From Glutamicibacter sp. JC586 (lineage in GTDB: Bacteria > Actinomycetota > Actinomycetes > Actinomycetales > Micrococcaceae): a DNA stretch of 64,000 nt. Position numbers and translations under genes: made by a program. Location: assembly GCF_009805585.1 (NCBI RefSeq), contig NZ_VHIN01000022.1, forward strand, positions 494,741 through 558,740. The letters run 5' to 3'. The notes under the pieces were generated by a model. It saw only the letters and a list, made by a program, of their open reading frames with translations, ran no database searches and had not been told where the DNA came from. Shown here in pieces: positions 8,707 through 17,185 of this stretch; position 1 is the stretch's first letter, and each line of letters begins with the position of its first letter.

Positions 8707-9759
8707 ATGGCAGCAAATAATGATCGAGAAAAGGCCCTAGAAGCCGTCCTCGGACAAATCGACAAGGCCTATGGCAAGGGCTCGGTCATGCGTTTGGGCG
8801 ATGAAACCCGTGCACCAATTGAAGTTATTCCTACTGGTTCGGTCGCATTGGATGTAGCTCTGGGCATTGGCGGCCTGCCACGCGGACGCGTGGTGGAGAT
8901 CTACGGCCCAGAATCTTCGGGTAAAACCACTGTTGCTTTGCACGCCGTGGCCAGCGCGCAAAAGGCTGGCGGCGTCGCCGCATTCATTGACGCTGAGCAC
9001 GCTCTAGATCCTGAATACGCCAAGAAGCTCGGCGTTGATACCGATGCACTGCTGGTTTCTCAGCCAGATACCGGTGAACAGGCACTGGAAATCATGGATA
9101 TGCTCGTGGGCTCCGGTGCACTGGACATTATCGTCATTGACTCGGTTGCCGCACTGGTTCCACGTGCTGAAATCGAGGGCGAAATGGGCGATAGCCACGT
9201 TGGCCTTCAGGCACGACTGATGTCGCAGGCACTGCGTAAGATTACCGGTCGTCTCTCACACTCGAAGACCACTGCTATCTTCATCAACCAGTTACGTGAA
9301 AAGATCGGTGTCTTCTTCGGTAGTCCTGAAACCACCACTGGTGGTAAGGCTTTGAAGTTCTACGCTTCGGTTCGTATTGATATCCGCCGAATCGAAACTT
9401 TGAAGGAAGGTACCAACCCAGTTGGTAACCGTACTCGTTGCAAGGTCGTCAAGAACAAGATGGCCCCTCCTTTCAAGCAGGCAGAATTCGACATTCTTTA
9501 TGGTCACGGAATCTCCCGTGAAGGTTCCCTCATTGACATGGGTGTTGAACACAACTTGGTCAAGAAGTCCGGTGCTTGGTTCACCTATGACGGCGATCAG
9601 TTGGGTCAGGGTAAGGAAAACGCTCGTCGCTTCCTACGCGATAACCCGGACCTCTCTGATGAACTAGAGCGTCAGATCTTGCAGAAGCTCGGCGTCCTGC
9701 CAAAGGACGAAGTTGAAGAAGACGAGGCAGAACTGCGAGTTGTCGAGGGCGACAAGTAG
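8707..9759 (+). CDS. recA: Recombinase RecA
   Basis: ATP-dependent strand-exchange protein of homologous recombination and the coprotease that triggers LexA self-cleavage. The 350-residue protein has the normal length, Walker A GPESSGKT at residues 67-74, Walker [13 protein letters not shown], the L1 loop region and the diagnostic [10 protein letters not shown] and [14 protein letters not shown] blocks. There is no intein. The C-terminal tail is acidic. Control by the LexA box at 8520-8535 is inferred. recX overlaps the stop codon by one base, making a recA-recX operon. Confidence 0.98.
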   Translation: MAANNDREKALEAVLGQIDKAYGKGSVMRLGDETRAPIEVIPTGSVALDVALGIGGLPRGRVVEIYGPESSGKTTVALHAVASAQKAGGVAAFIDAEHALDPEYAKKLGVDTDALLVSQPDTGEQALEIMDMLVGSGALDIIVIDSVAALVPRAEIEGEMGDSHVGLQARLMSQALRKITGRLSHSKTTAIFINQLREKIGVFFGSPETTTGGKALKFYASVRIDIRRIETLKEGTNPVGNRTRCKVVKNKMAPPFKQAEFDILYGHGISREGSLIDMGVEHNLVKKSGAWFTYDGDQLGQGKENARRFLRDNPDLSDELERQILQKLGVLPKDEVEEDEAELRVVEGDK

Positions 9760-10640
9760 TGAGCTCAAGCTTTCAACGACGTAGCGTCCGACCTGGATAC
9801 AAATCCGGGTCGGACGCTACGTCCGTTTCCAAAGAGTTTCAGGGCGACTTTGAGGACATGCCAGAGTGGGCCAAGCCTACTGTGGAAGAGGAGCAAGCAG
9901 AGCTTGAAGCCACAGAGCGCGAATCGACCTCAAGCGCTCATGCAGGCCCAGAGAAGCAGCCTGTTATATTTGCACCCCTGCCTCGGGAAGCAGAAAAGCA
10001 ACCTGAAAGTATCGAGGAAATTCGTGCGGCCATGGCTCGCATTGTGGCGGCACCGCCAGCTCCTGCGCCAGCCAAACCTTCAAAGAAGCAACGGCGTGAG
10101 GCTCGCGAGGCCCGCAAACTAGCTAGGGAAACTGGTGAGCCTGAAGAACTTTCCGATGACCAGTGGCGTGAAAAGGCTCGCGGTATCCTGCTTCGACAGC
10201 TCACGGTGGGGGATAAGACTGCCAAGCAGCTCAAAGACAAGTTGCTCGACAAGGAATGTCCAGAAGAAATTGCTGACGAAGTCATCGAGCGTTATGCCGA
10301 GATCAATCTTGTTGATGATCAGCGCTTTGCCAAGTCTTGGGTTGTGACGCGCGCTCGTTCGCGTGGATTGGCTCGTGGGGCGATTAAGCATGAACTACGT
10401 TCCAAAGGCGTTGATGATGACCTAGCGGCAGAAGCGCTGGAGCAAATCGACGATGAAGCAGAGGAGCAACGTGCACGCGAACTAGTCCGGGCAAAATTGC
10501 GCCCAGAATCAATGGGCTTAGACCGCGACCGGTCGCTTCGCCGGCTGGTCGGAATGCTCGGGCGTAAAGGCTATAACGGTGGCATGGCGTTTAAAGTGGC
10601 TCGTGAGGAGTGGGACGCGCGATTCAGGTCCGCTGACTAA
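9759..10640 (+). CDS. recX: Regulatory protein RecX
   Basis: Inhibitor and modulator of RecA filaments. The recognisable RecX domain covers about residues 130-290, with three-helix repeats and the motif YAEINLVDDQRFAKSWV. It is preceded by an unusually long, charged, low-complexity N-terminal region (about 125 residues, Glu/Ala/Pro/Lys-rich), which is common in actinobacterial RecX. The GTG start overlaps the recA stop by one base. A 46-nt near-perfect hairpin lies inside the first 22 codons (9778-9823), so either the start is further downstream (the ATG at 9859 is in frame) or the hairpin damps recX expression relative to recA. It ends 4 bp into the convergent minus-strand gene. Confidence 0.93.
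   Translation: MSSSFQRRSVRPGYKSGSDATSVSKEFQGDFEDMPEWAKPTVEEEQAELEATERESTSSAHAGPEKQPVIFAPLPREAEKQPESIEEIRAAMARIVAAPPAPAPAKPSKKQRREAREARKLARETGEPEELSDDQWREKARGILLRQLTVGDKTAKQLKDKLLDKECPEEIADEVIERYAEINLVDDQRFAKSWVVTRARSRGLARGAIKHELRSKGVDDDLAAEALEQIDDEAEEQRARELVRAKLRPESMGLDRDRSLRRLVGMLGRKGYNGGMAFKVAREEWDARFRSAD
9778..9823 (+). promoter_or_regulatory. Long hairpin at the recA-recX junction (candidate attenuator)
   Basis: GACGTAGCGTCCGACC (9778-9793) is perfectly complementary to GGTCGGACGCTACGTC (9808-9823). The interior continues with a T-G pair and GGAT/ATCC around an ACAA loop, giving about 21 paired positions. It starts 18 bp after the recA stop and lies inside the recX reading frame. No T-run follows, so it is not a textbook intrinsic terminator. 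In E. coli, recX expression is limited by a terminator between recA and recX; this structure could play the same role through transcription, translation or RNA stability. Confidence 0.8.
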
Positions 10641-10954
10641 TCGCTCTTTCGGCGTCGAGTTGCTCCCTTACCCAACCGAAACAACCAGTCATCGAAACTT
10701 TGATATGCCCACAAGATGATGGCGGCAATTCCGACTAATACAGAGCCCACGCCAATGTTAAAAAGTAGGTCAGCTGTCTCATGGTCAATGGCCGGGATGA
10801 TGCCGATGATGATGGGAATGGCAAGAAGAAACAGCGCAGTAATTGAGGCCATCCACCAATGAAATACCTTCATCGAGCGTGACAATGGAAGCGATGCCCG
10901 CTGGGGATCCTTTTTGGCTTGTTTTTCACAGTTGCTTCCCATGGCTCTGCACAC
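10637..10954 (-). CDS. Small two-helix membrane protein of unknown function
   Basis: A 105-residue protein I cannot assign to a family. Two clear membrane segments lie at about residues 34-55 and 63-85; the N-terminus is polar with two Cys residues and the C-terminus is basic (KGATRRRKSD). The GTG start is favoured by AAAGGA a few bases upstream on the minus strand. It converges on recX with a 4-bp overlap of the stop regions, a compact arrangement that supports both genes being real. Nothing nearby hints at function. Confidence 0.55.
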   Translation of the reverse strand: MCRAMGSNCEKQAKKDPQRASLPLSRSMKVFHWWMASITALFLLAIPIIIGIIPAIDHETADLLFNIGVGSVLVGIAAIILWAYQSFDDWLFRLGKGATRRRKSD

Positions 10955-11112
10955 TGTCCTTTAAATCGTCAAGAGATGGATCGACTCGACTCTATCCGAA
11001 ATTGACGACTCTAGCCTTGAGACAATCTGCGGGCAATCGACTCCGATACGAAAGCATTCTGCCTAGGGTCCCCTACATTTCAGCTCAATGGAAATTTCGG
11101 TAATCTTGAAGA

Positions 11113-12642
11113 GTGACTGAGCAACAAATCGCTAATACCACGAGCGCTGAAGAATCGAACCGCACCTACGAAGTGCGCACCTTTGGTTGCCAAATGAACG
11201 TCCACGATTCAGAACGCCTCTCAGGCCTGCTCGAAGATGCGGGGCTGACGCGCAAGACTGAAGAATTTACCGAGGACGTTGCGGACGTAGTTGTCTTTAA
11301 TACATGCGCAGTGCGCGAGAACGCAGACAATAAGCTTTATGGGAATCTCGGCATCCTCAAGAAGATCAAGGCAGAACGCCCCGATATGCAGATTGCTGTT
11401 GGCGGTTGTTTAGCCCAAAAGGACCGAGACACCATCTTGAAAAAGGCTCCGTGGGTCGATGTTGTATTCGGAACTCACAACATCGGATCCTTGCCGACCT
11501 TGTTGGCACGATCCGAGCACAATAAGAAGGCAGAACTTGAAATTCTCGAGTCTCTGGATGTCTTCCCCTCGACGCTACCTACGCGACGAGAATCGGTGTA
11601 CGCCGGTTGGGTCTCCATCTCTGTAGGTTGCAACAACACCTGCACTTTCTGCATTGTTCCCTCCCTGCGCGGCAAGGAACGGGACCGTCGACCAGGCGAG
11701 ATCTTGGCCGAAATCCAAGCTTTAGTAGACGATGGTGCCATTGAGGTGACGTTGCTGGGTCAAAACGTGAATTCTTACGGTGTTGAGTTCGGAGACCGCT
11801 TGGCATTCGGAAAACTCCTGCGTGCCTGCGGTGAGATCCAGGGACTGGAGCGCGTTCGTTTCACCAGCCCGCATCCTGCAGCCTTCACCGATGACGTTAT
11901 TGAAGCCATGGCAGAAACGCCGAACGTCATGCCTCAATTACATATGCCGCTGCAGTCCGGCTCGGACAAGGTACTCAAGGACATGCGCCGGTCCTACCGA
12001 TCCAAGAAGTTCTTAGGCATCTTGGACAAGGTACGCGACCGCATTCCCAATGCTGCAATCACCACCGACATCATCGTGGGATTCCCTGGAGAAACCGAGG
12101 AAGATTTCCAAGCAACGCTGGACGTTGTGCAGGCTTCACGCTTCTCCTCGGCCTATACCTTCCAATATTCCAAACGTCCTGGTACTCCCGCTGCGACACT
12201 GGATGATCAACTGCCTAAGGCTGTTGTACAGGAACGTTATGAGCGCTTAACCGCGTTGCAAGACCGCATAGCCAAGGAAGAAAACGCCAAGCAATTGGGA
12301 CGTACCGTGGAAGTTTTGGTCACGGAACAGTCCGGGCGTAAGGCTGAGGAAACGCACCGACTCGCCGGCCGTTCGCAGGACCAACGCCTCGTGCACTTCT
12401 CCGTGCCAGAGGGCGCACAAGCACCGCGCCCAGGTGATTTGGTGACTTTGCCAATTACCGAAGTGGCCGCTTTCCATCTCATCTCGGATCCAAGCCTCGA
12501 AGAGTATTCCTTGCGCGGTTCGCGTGCTGGAGATGCGTGGGATCGGTCTCAGGCTGAAAGCTGCGGTGTTCCTGCAACTGGCTCAAGCACAGCCGCAGGG
12601 CGCACAAATTTGGGTATGCCGACCTTGAAGGTGCGCGATTAA
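11113..12642 (+). CDS. miaB: tRNA-2-methylthio-N6-dimethylallyladenosine synthase MiaB
   Basis: Radical-SAM methylthiotransferase that converts i6A37 to ms2i6A37 in tRNAs reading UNN codons. The 509-residue protein has the N-terminal UPF0004 domain with its cluster-binding Cys residues C26, C65 and C99. The radical-SAM motif C173-x3-C177-x2-C180 (in GCNNTCTFC) follows, and a C-terminal TRAM domain lies at about residues 385-455. A Ser/Gly-rich tail of about 50 residues follows TRAM. Start is a GTG. miaA, the enzyme that makes its i6A substrate, follows after 4 bp, so this is a dedicated tRNA-modification operon that continues into dapF. Confidence 0.96.
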   Translation: MTEQQIANTTSAEESNRTYEVRTFGCQMNVHDSERLSGLLEDAGLTRKTEEFTEDVADVVVFNTCAVRENADNKLYGNLGILKKIKAERPDMQIAVGGCLAQKDRDTILKKAPWVDVVFGTHNIGSLPTLLARSEHNKKAELEILESLDVFPSTLPTRRESVYAGWVSISVGCNNTCTFCIVPSLRGKERDRRPGEILAEIQALVDDGAIEVTLLGQNVNSYGVEFGDRLAFGKLLRACGEIQGLERVRFTSPHPAAFTDDVIEAMAETPNVMPQLHMPLQSGSDKVLKDMRRSYRSKKFLGILDKVRDRIPNAAITTDIIVGFPGETEEDFQATLDVVQASRFSSAYTFQYSKRPGTPAATLDDQLPKAVVQERYERLTALQDRIAKEENAKQLGRTVEVLVTEQSGRKAEETHRLAGRSQDQRLVHFSVPEGAQAPRPGDLVTLPITEVAAFHLISDPSLEEYSLRGSRAGDAWDRSQAESCGVPATGSSTAAGRTNLGMPTLKVRD

Positions 12643-12646
12643 CCGG

Positions 12647-13573
12647 ATGGGCAATTCTCAATTGCCAGTCATTGCCGTCGTCGGCCCGACTGGCACTGGT
12701 AAATCCGACCTCGCCATTGCTCTGGCCCAAGAACTCGGCGGGGAGATCGTCAACTCTGATGCGTTGCAGTTTTATCGCGGTATGGATATCGGAACAGCAA
12801 AACTTCCGGTCGCGGAACGCGGAGGCGTCCCTCATCATTTGATGGATACCTTGTCTATCAGGCAAGAGGCTTCCGTTGCCCTGTTCCAGGCTCAAGCCCG
12901 CGAACACTTTGCCGATATTCGTGCGCGAGGAAAAGTACCTGTCATGGTTGGTGGCTCAGGACTATATGTCCGTGCCGCACTAGACGTCATCGATTTTCCT
13001 CCTACCGATCCTGCAGTACGCCAACGTTTGGAAAACGAAGTGGATGCTCAGGGCGATGGAAATCTGCGACGACGACTAGCAGAGGTGGACCCAGAGTCAG
13101 CAGCCCGCAATTTGGACGTGCGCAGGGCGGTCAGAGCGTTGGAAGTTTTCGAGATTTCAGGCAGACCCTTTAGCTCCTACATGCCACAACGAGAGTATTT
13201 TGCTCCCGCACTTCAGATCGGACTAAATTACGAACGCTCGGCGTTGCATGAAGCATTGGAAGCACGCGTCCACAAAATGGATAGCATGGGATTAGCTGAA
13301 GAAGTTGCAGGGCTACTAGAGAACGGACTTCGTGAGGGGAAAACTGCCTCACGTGCCATCGGTTATCAGCAATACACCGATTATCTCGACGGAGAAATTA
13401 GCAAGGCTGAAGCAATTAGCCAGACGGTTATTGCCACTCGAAAATTTGCTCGCCGACAAATTACCTGGTTCAACGCTGATCCGCGGGTCAGCTGGTTGAA
13501 CCCGACCGAACCTGACTTGATCAGCAAAGCACTTTCCCTCGTTGGCTTGGCCAATGAAGCACCAACACGCTAG
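12647..13573 (+). CDS. miaA: tRNA dimethylallyltransferase MiaA
   Basis: Transfers the dimethylallyl group from DMAPP to A37 of tRNA, the step before MiaB. The 308-residue product has the P-loop GPTGTGKS at residues 13-20, followed by the family motifs [18 protein letters not shown], the conserved GGSGLYVRA block and the C-terminal FARRQITWF segment. Length is typical. It lies 4 bp after miaB and 8 bp before dapF on the same strand. Confidence 0.96.
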   Translation: MGNSQLPVIAVVGPTGTGKSDLAIALAQELGGEIVNSDALQFYRGMDIGTAKLPVAERGGVPHHLMDTLSIRQEASVALFQAQAREHFADIRARGKVPVMVGGSGLYVRAALDVIDFPPTDPAVRQRLENEVDAQGDGNLRRRLAEVDPESAARNLDVRRAVRALEVFEISGRPFSSYMPQREYFAPALQIGLNYERSALHEALEARVHKMDSMGLAEEVAGLLENGLREGKTASRAIGYQQYTDYLDGEISKAEAISQTVIATRKFARRQITWFNADPRVSWLNPTEPDLISKALSLVGLANEAPTR

Positions 13574-13581
13574 GAGTATCG

Positions 13582-14517
13582 ATGTACACCACGGAACTAG
13601 GTCAATTGGCGGGGCAGGCATTTGCCAAGGGGCATGCAACGGGAAACGACTTTGTTTTGATCTCAGATCCGGATGGACAGTTGGATCTGAATGAACAGCA
13701 AGTAGCCGCATTGTGTCATCGCCGTTTTGGCATTGGTGGAGACGGGTTGATCCGTGCGGTTCCTACGGCCAAGGTGGCCGGTCAAGAGCAGCTAGCTAGC
13801 GATAATCCAGAGGCGTACTGGTTCATGGACTACCGTAACAACGATGGTTCGATTGCGGAGATGTGCGGCAACGGTGTACGCGCATTTGCGCACTTCCTGA
13901 TTGCTGAAGGGCTTGTGGAACTTGAGGTAGGCCAGAGCATTAAGATCGGAAGCCGGGCTGGGATCAAAACTATTACGCGGATCGTTGACGGGTACGCGGT
14001 GAATCTGGGCCCTTGGGGATTGATCCACGAAGAGCAGGCTAAAGCACAATCCGTTGATTCTATGGTCAAGCCTCGAGGTTGGGAGCAAGCTCTGCCTGGA
14101 CTAAGCATCACGATGGGCAATCCACACACGGTGGTCGCACTACCGGATCTGGCCATGCTCGAAGATCTTGATTTATTTCAGGCCCCAGAAGTCGCTCCTA
14201 CTCCACCAAACGGAACGAACGTTGAGTTTGTTGTGCCCAGTGATCCATTGATCGAAGAAGACGGAGTTGCTCAGGTGCGCATGCGCGTTCATGAACGTGG
14301 AGTGGGGGAGACCTTGTCCTGCGGCACCGGAGCCTGCGCTGCGGCGGCTGCAGTTCGCTACTGGGCCAAAGGTACCGCATTGATCAACCAATGGGCGGTG
14401 GCTATCCCTGGGGGCGTCGTGGGCGTGGAGTTCCGCGAAAATGCAACCGGCGGGGAAGACACTATTCTTTCCGGACCGGCCGAGCTCGTGGGTCGAGGAA
14501 TTATCGGCGCCGCGTAG
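13582..14517 (+). CDS. dapF: Diaminopimelate epimerase
   Basis: Converts LL- to meso-diaminopimelate for lysine and peptidoglycan biosynthesis; cytoplasmic, cofactor-independent. The two catalytic cysteines are visible: C95 in EMCGNGVRAF and C247 in SCGTGACAAAAA. The N-terminal KGHATGNDFVL motif is also present. The 311-residue length is usual for actinobacteria. It is the third gene after miaB-miaA and the message is closed by the hairpin at 14539-14582. Lysine supply is of interest given the poly-lysine-synthetase-like gene at 42887-46846, but there is no direct link in the sequence. Confidence 0.95.
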   Translation: MYTTELGQLAGQAFAKGHATGNDFVLISDPDGQLDLNEQQVAALCHRRFGIGGDGLIRAVPTAKVAGQEQLASDNPEAYWFMDYRNNDGSIAEMCGNGVRAFAHFLIAEGLVELEVGQSIKIGSRAGIKTITRIVDGYAVNLGPWGLIHEEQAKAQSVDSMVKPRGWEQALPGLSITMGNPHTVVALPDLAMLEDLDLFQAPEVAPTPPNGTNVEFVVPSDPLIEEDGVAQVRMRVHERGVGETLSCGTGACAAAAAVRYWAKGTALINQWAVAIPGGVVGVEFRENATGGEDTILSGPAELVGRGIIGAA

Positions 14518-14538
14518 CTGCTTGCCAACGACCATTGA

Positions 14539-14582
14539 TAAAGGTTGTAGGGATTAGTTTTCACTAACCCCTGCAACCTTTA
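14539..14582. terminator. Bidirectional terminator between dapF and the methyltransferase gene
   Basis: TAAAGGTTG...TTAG pairs with CTAA...CAACCTTTA around a TTTTCA-type loop, a long stem interrupted by a mismatch. It lies between two convergent genes and is flanked by A- and T-rich ends, so it can serve both. Confidence 0.75.
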
Positions 14583-14588
14583 TTCGTC

Positions 14589-15194
14589 CTAGGCCGGACG
14601 GGAAATCTTGAGCACGCGGAAGGCTTTGGCTGTCGCTTCGCGAGTTACTGACCAATCGGCTGGCATTTGCTCAATAAGCCATTTCTGCAAAGAATCGCTT
14701 CCCAGATTCTTCTGAACAACCAGCCACGCATCCCCGCCTGGGGCTAGACGCGGGAGCCATAGCAGGAGTAGCTCATGCAAGGCTTCTTTACCGATACGAA
14801 TCGGGGGATTTGACCAGATCGTATCGAACTGAAGTTGCGGATCGACCGAATCGGGCGTTCCCACGAAGACATTCTTTAGGCCCAAACTTTGTGCATTAAG
14901 CCTGGTCAGTTCAATGGAACGTTCATTGACATCGACGCCGTAAACTTCAGACTCCGGTGATTGCTCGGCGGCAGTGAGCGTGATCGGACCCCAACCGCAA
15001 CCGATGTCTAGCACGCGGCCTCGTGGAGTTGGGACATACTGCAATAAGACAGCCGTGCCCTTATCTAGCCCAGTCGGAGAGAAGATTCCCGAAGCGGTCT
15101 GAACCTTGCGAGTTGAACCGTTGAGTTCAACGTCAATGGTGCGACGTTCATCTGCCGAAGCCGGGCTGGCGGTGAAGTAATGATCCGAGGTCAT
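14589..15194 (-). CDS. Class I SAM-dependent methyltransferase, RsmC/small-domain type
   Basis: A 201-residue methyltransferase with the SAM-binding motif VLDIGCGWGPITL, the acidic motif VYGVDVNERSIELTR, and the N-P-P-I catalytic motif (WSNPPIRIGKEALHELL). That motif is typical of N-directed nucleic-acid methyltransferases such as RsmC/RlmG. It is shorter than E. coli RsmC and corresponds to the catalytic half only. rRNA (guanine-N2) methylation is therefore the likely class, not proven. I chose the ATG at the third codon of the longer TTG-initiated frame. A small gene ends 9 bp upstream on the same strand. Confidence 0.82.
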   Translation of the reverse strand: MTSDHYFTASPASADERRTIDVELNGSTRKVQTASGIFSPTGLDKGTAVLLQYVPTPRGRVLDIGCGWGPITLTAAEQSPESEVYGVDVNERSIELTRLNAQSLGLKNVFVGTPDSVDPQLQFDTIWSNPPIRIGKEALHELLLLWLPRLAPGGDAWLVVQKNLGSDSLQKWLIEQMPADWSVTREATAKAFRVLKISRPA

Positions 15195-15203
15195 AACCAA
15201 AGT

Positions 15204-15410
15204 TTATCGTTGTGTATCGCCGGGCCAAAGACCATGGCAATCAACGTGAGCAAAGCGATATAGGCAGGCCGAATATTCACTGATAGAGTTTTCTCTATGA
15301 CTTTCGTATTCGTCTAAAACGTAACCGCTGTGGTTACCACGCGACTTTCCTGACGCAGGAGCGCCATGTTGGCCTGCCCAAATTAGGGGATCCGTAGACT
15401 GCGAAGTCAT
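15204..15410 (-). CDS. Hypothetical small protein upstream of the methyltransferase
   Basis: A 68-residue reading frame from ATG (M-T-S-Q-S-T-D...) that ends 9 bp before the methyltransferase start, a spacing typical of coupled genes. The product is polar with two Cys residues (SACLYRF and HVDCHGLW) and no membrane segment or known motif. An upstream GTG/ATG would extend it by 11 residues. I do not recognise the family. Support is the tight spacing and unbroken frame only. Confidence 0.4.
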   Translation of the reverse strand: MTSQSTDPLIWAGQHGAPASGKSRGNHSGYVLDEYESHRENSISEYSACLYRFAHVDCHGLWPGDTQR

Positions 15411-15616
15411 TTTTTCTTTTCTGTAAGTAGTGCCGCTCACCACTTATCATTCGACTTTGCTCCTGGTAACTCAGCTTCCACCTGACTATCTGCAGATTTC
15501 AACGCCTTTGCAAAGGACTACGAATGTTTGATGAATCCACTGATCCCCAACGAGTCACGTCGCGAAGTGGGGGTCCTCGGCACTATTCTGGAAAGCGAAG
15601 TACTTCTAAGGAGACC

Positions 15617-17185
15617 ATGACTAACTCCGAGTCACACGAGCACGATTCTGCATCAATGGATGATGCCCAGATCCAGGCCGCTATCGACCGGATCCTCGAG
15701 GCTGACGAAGCCCAGAGTCCACAAATACAGCACTTTGGTGAAGAGGATTCCTCAATCTTCTCTGGCCAAGCTACGGCCCTGAACCGATTCTCATCGGGTC
15801 TTTCGCACTTTGACGGGGACCAAGACGATCTGGCTGATCGTCGCGCCCTGCGTCGCGTCGCGGGACTATCCACTGAGTTGGAAGACGTTACCGAGGTTGA
15901 GTATCGACAGCTTCGCCTTGAACGCGTAGTTCTTGCAGGTATTTGGAATGAAGGTACAGTCACTGACGCTGAGAACTCGCTGCGCGAGTTGGCAGCGCTG
16001 GCCGAAACCGCAGGATCAGAGGTTCTTGACGGTGTCGTGCAGCGGCGAAGCAAGCCAGATCCATCCACGTTCCTAGGCTCGGGTAAGGCCGAGGAGCTAC
16101 GAGGTATCGTAGCCTCCACCGGCGCCGATACCGTGGTAGTGGATGCTGAACTAGCACCATCGCAGCGACGCGCGTTGGAAGATATCGTAAAGGTCAAAGT
16201 TATTGACCGGACTAGCTTGATCTTGGATATCTTCGCGCAACATGCCAAGTCCCGTGAGGGCAAGGCGCAGGTCGAGCTTGCCCAGCTCGAGTACCTCTTG
16301 CCACGTCTGCGTGGTTGGGGCGAATCCATGTCTCGTCAGGCTGGTGGTCGCGTGGGTGCCGCAGGTGGCGGTATCGGCTCCCGTGGTCCGGGTGAAACCA
16401 AGATCGAAATGGATCGCCGTCGTATTCGTGACCGGATGGCAAAGCTCCGCCGCGAAATCAAGGCCATGAAGCCTGCACGCGAGGCCAAGCGAGCCAATCG
16501 AAAACGTAACGAAGTCCCAGCCGTGGCCATTGCCGGTTACACCAACGCCGGTAAGTCCTCGTTGTTGAACCGACTGACCAACGCCGGTGTGCTGGTGGAA
16601 AACGCACTTTTTGCTACCTTGGACCCAACGGTACGTCAGTCCTCGACAGAAGACGGGTTGACCTACACGCTGGCTGACACGGTCGGATTTGTGTCCAACC
16701 TTCCGACTCAGCTTGTTGAAGCCTTCCGCTCCACATTGGAGGAGATCGCTGATTCAGATTTGATTCTGCATGTTGTGGATGCATCCCACCCGGATCCTGA
16801 AGGCCAAATTCAAGCTGTGCGCACGGTGCTGGGCGAAGTCAATGCGCTGAACATTCCTGAAATAATAGTCCTGAATAAGGCTGATGTTGCTGATCCGTTT
16901 GTGATCGAACGAATCAGGAACAAAGAGTCCAATACCTCGGTGGTTTCAGCTCACACTGGTGAAGGTATTGAAGCCCTGCTTGAAAAGATCAGTTCATCAA
17001 TCCCTCGTCCGGGGATACAGATGGAAGTTCTCATTCCTTACAATCGTGGAGATTTGATCGCGAAGCTTCACCAAAGTGAATCTGAAATTCTAGAAAATGA
17101 ACACCTAGAAAATGGCACACGGATGATCGTGAAGGTACGCGACTCCCTAGCTGCAGAGTTGGAGAACTTCAACCTTCATGGATAA
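15617..17185 (+). CDS. hflX: GTPase HflX
   Basis: Ribosome-associated GTPase that splits or rescues stalled 70S ribosomes. The 522-residue product has a disordered acidic N-terminal region, the HflX N-terminal domain (LERVVLAGIW; DPSTFLGSGKAEEL) and a basic coiled-coil linker with the GGxGSRGPGETKIE motif. The G domain follows: G1 GYTNAGKS at residues 307-314, G3 as ADTVGF, and G4 as NKAD. I start it at the ATG following AAGGAG (15608-15613); the frame is open another 31 codons upstream. The upstream gap contains a 12-bp palindrome (15505-15516). dinG overlaps its 3' end by 8 bp. Confidence 0.94.
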   Translation: MTNSESHEHDSASMDDAQIQAAIDRILEADEAQSPQIQHFGEEDSSIFSGQATALNRFSSGLSHFDGDQDDLADRRALRRVAGLSTELEDVTEVEYRQLRLERVVLAGIWNEGTVTDAENSLRELAALAETAGSEVLDGVVQRRSKPDPSTFLGSGKAEELRGIVASTGADTVVVDAELAPSQRRALEDIVKVKVIDRTSLILDIFAQHAKSREGKAQVELAQLEYLLPRLRGWGESMSRQAGGRVGAAGGGIGSRGPGETKIEMDRRRIRDRMAKLRREIKAMKPAREAKRANRKRNEVPAVAIAGYTNAGKSSLLNRLTNAGVLVENALFATLDPTVRQSSTEDGLTYTLADTVGFVSNLPTQLVEAFRSTLEEIADSDLILHVVDASHPDPEGQIQAVRTVLGEVNALNIPEIIVLNKADVADPFVIERIRNKESNTSVVSAHTGEGIEALLEKISSSIPRPGIQMEVLIPYNRGDLIAKLHQSESEILENEHLENGTRMIVKVRDSLAAELENFNLHG

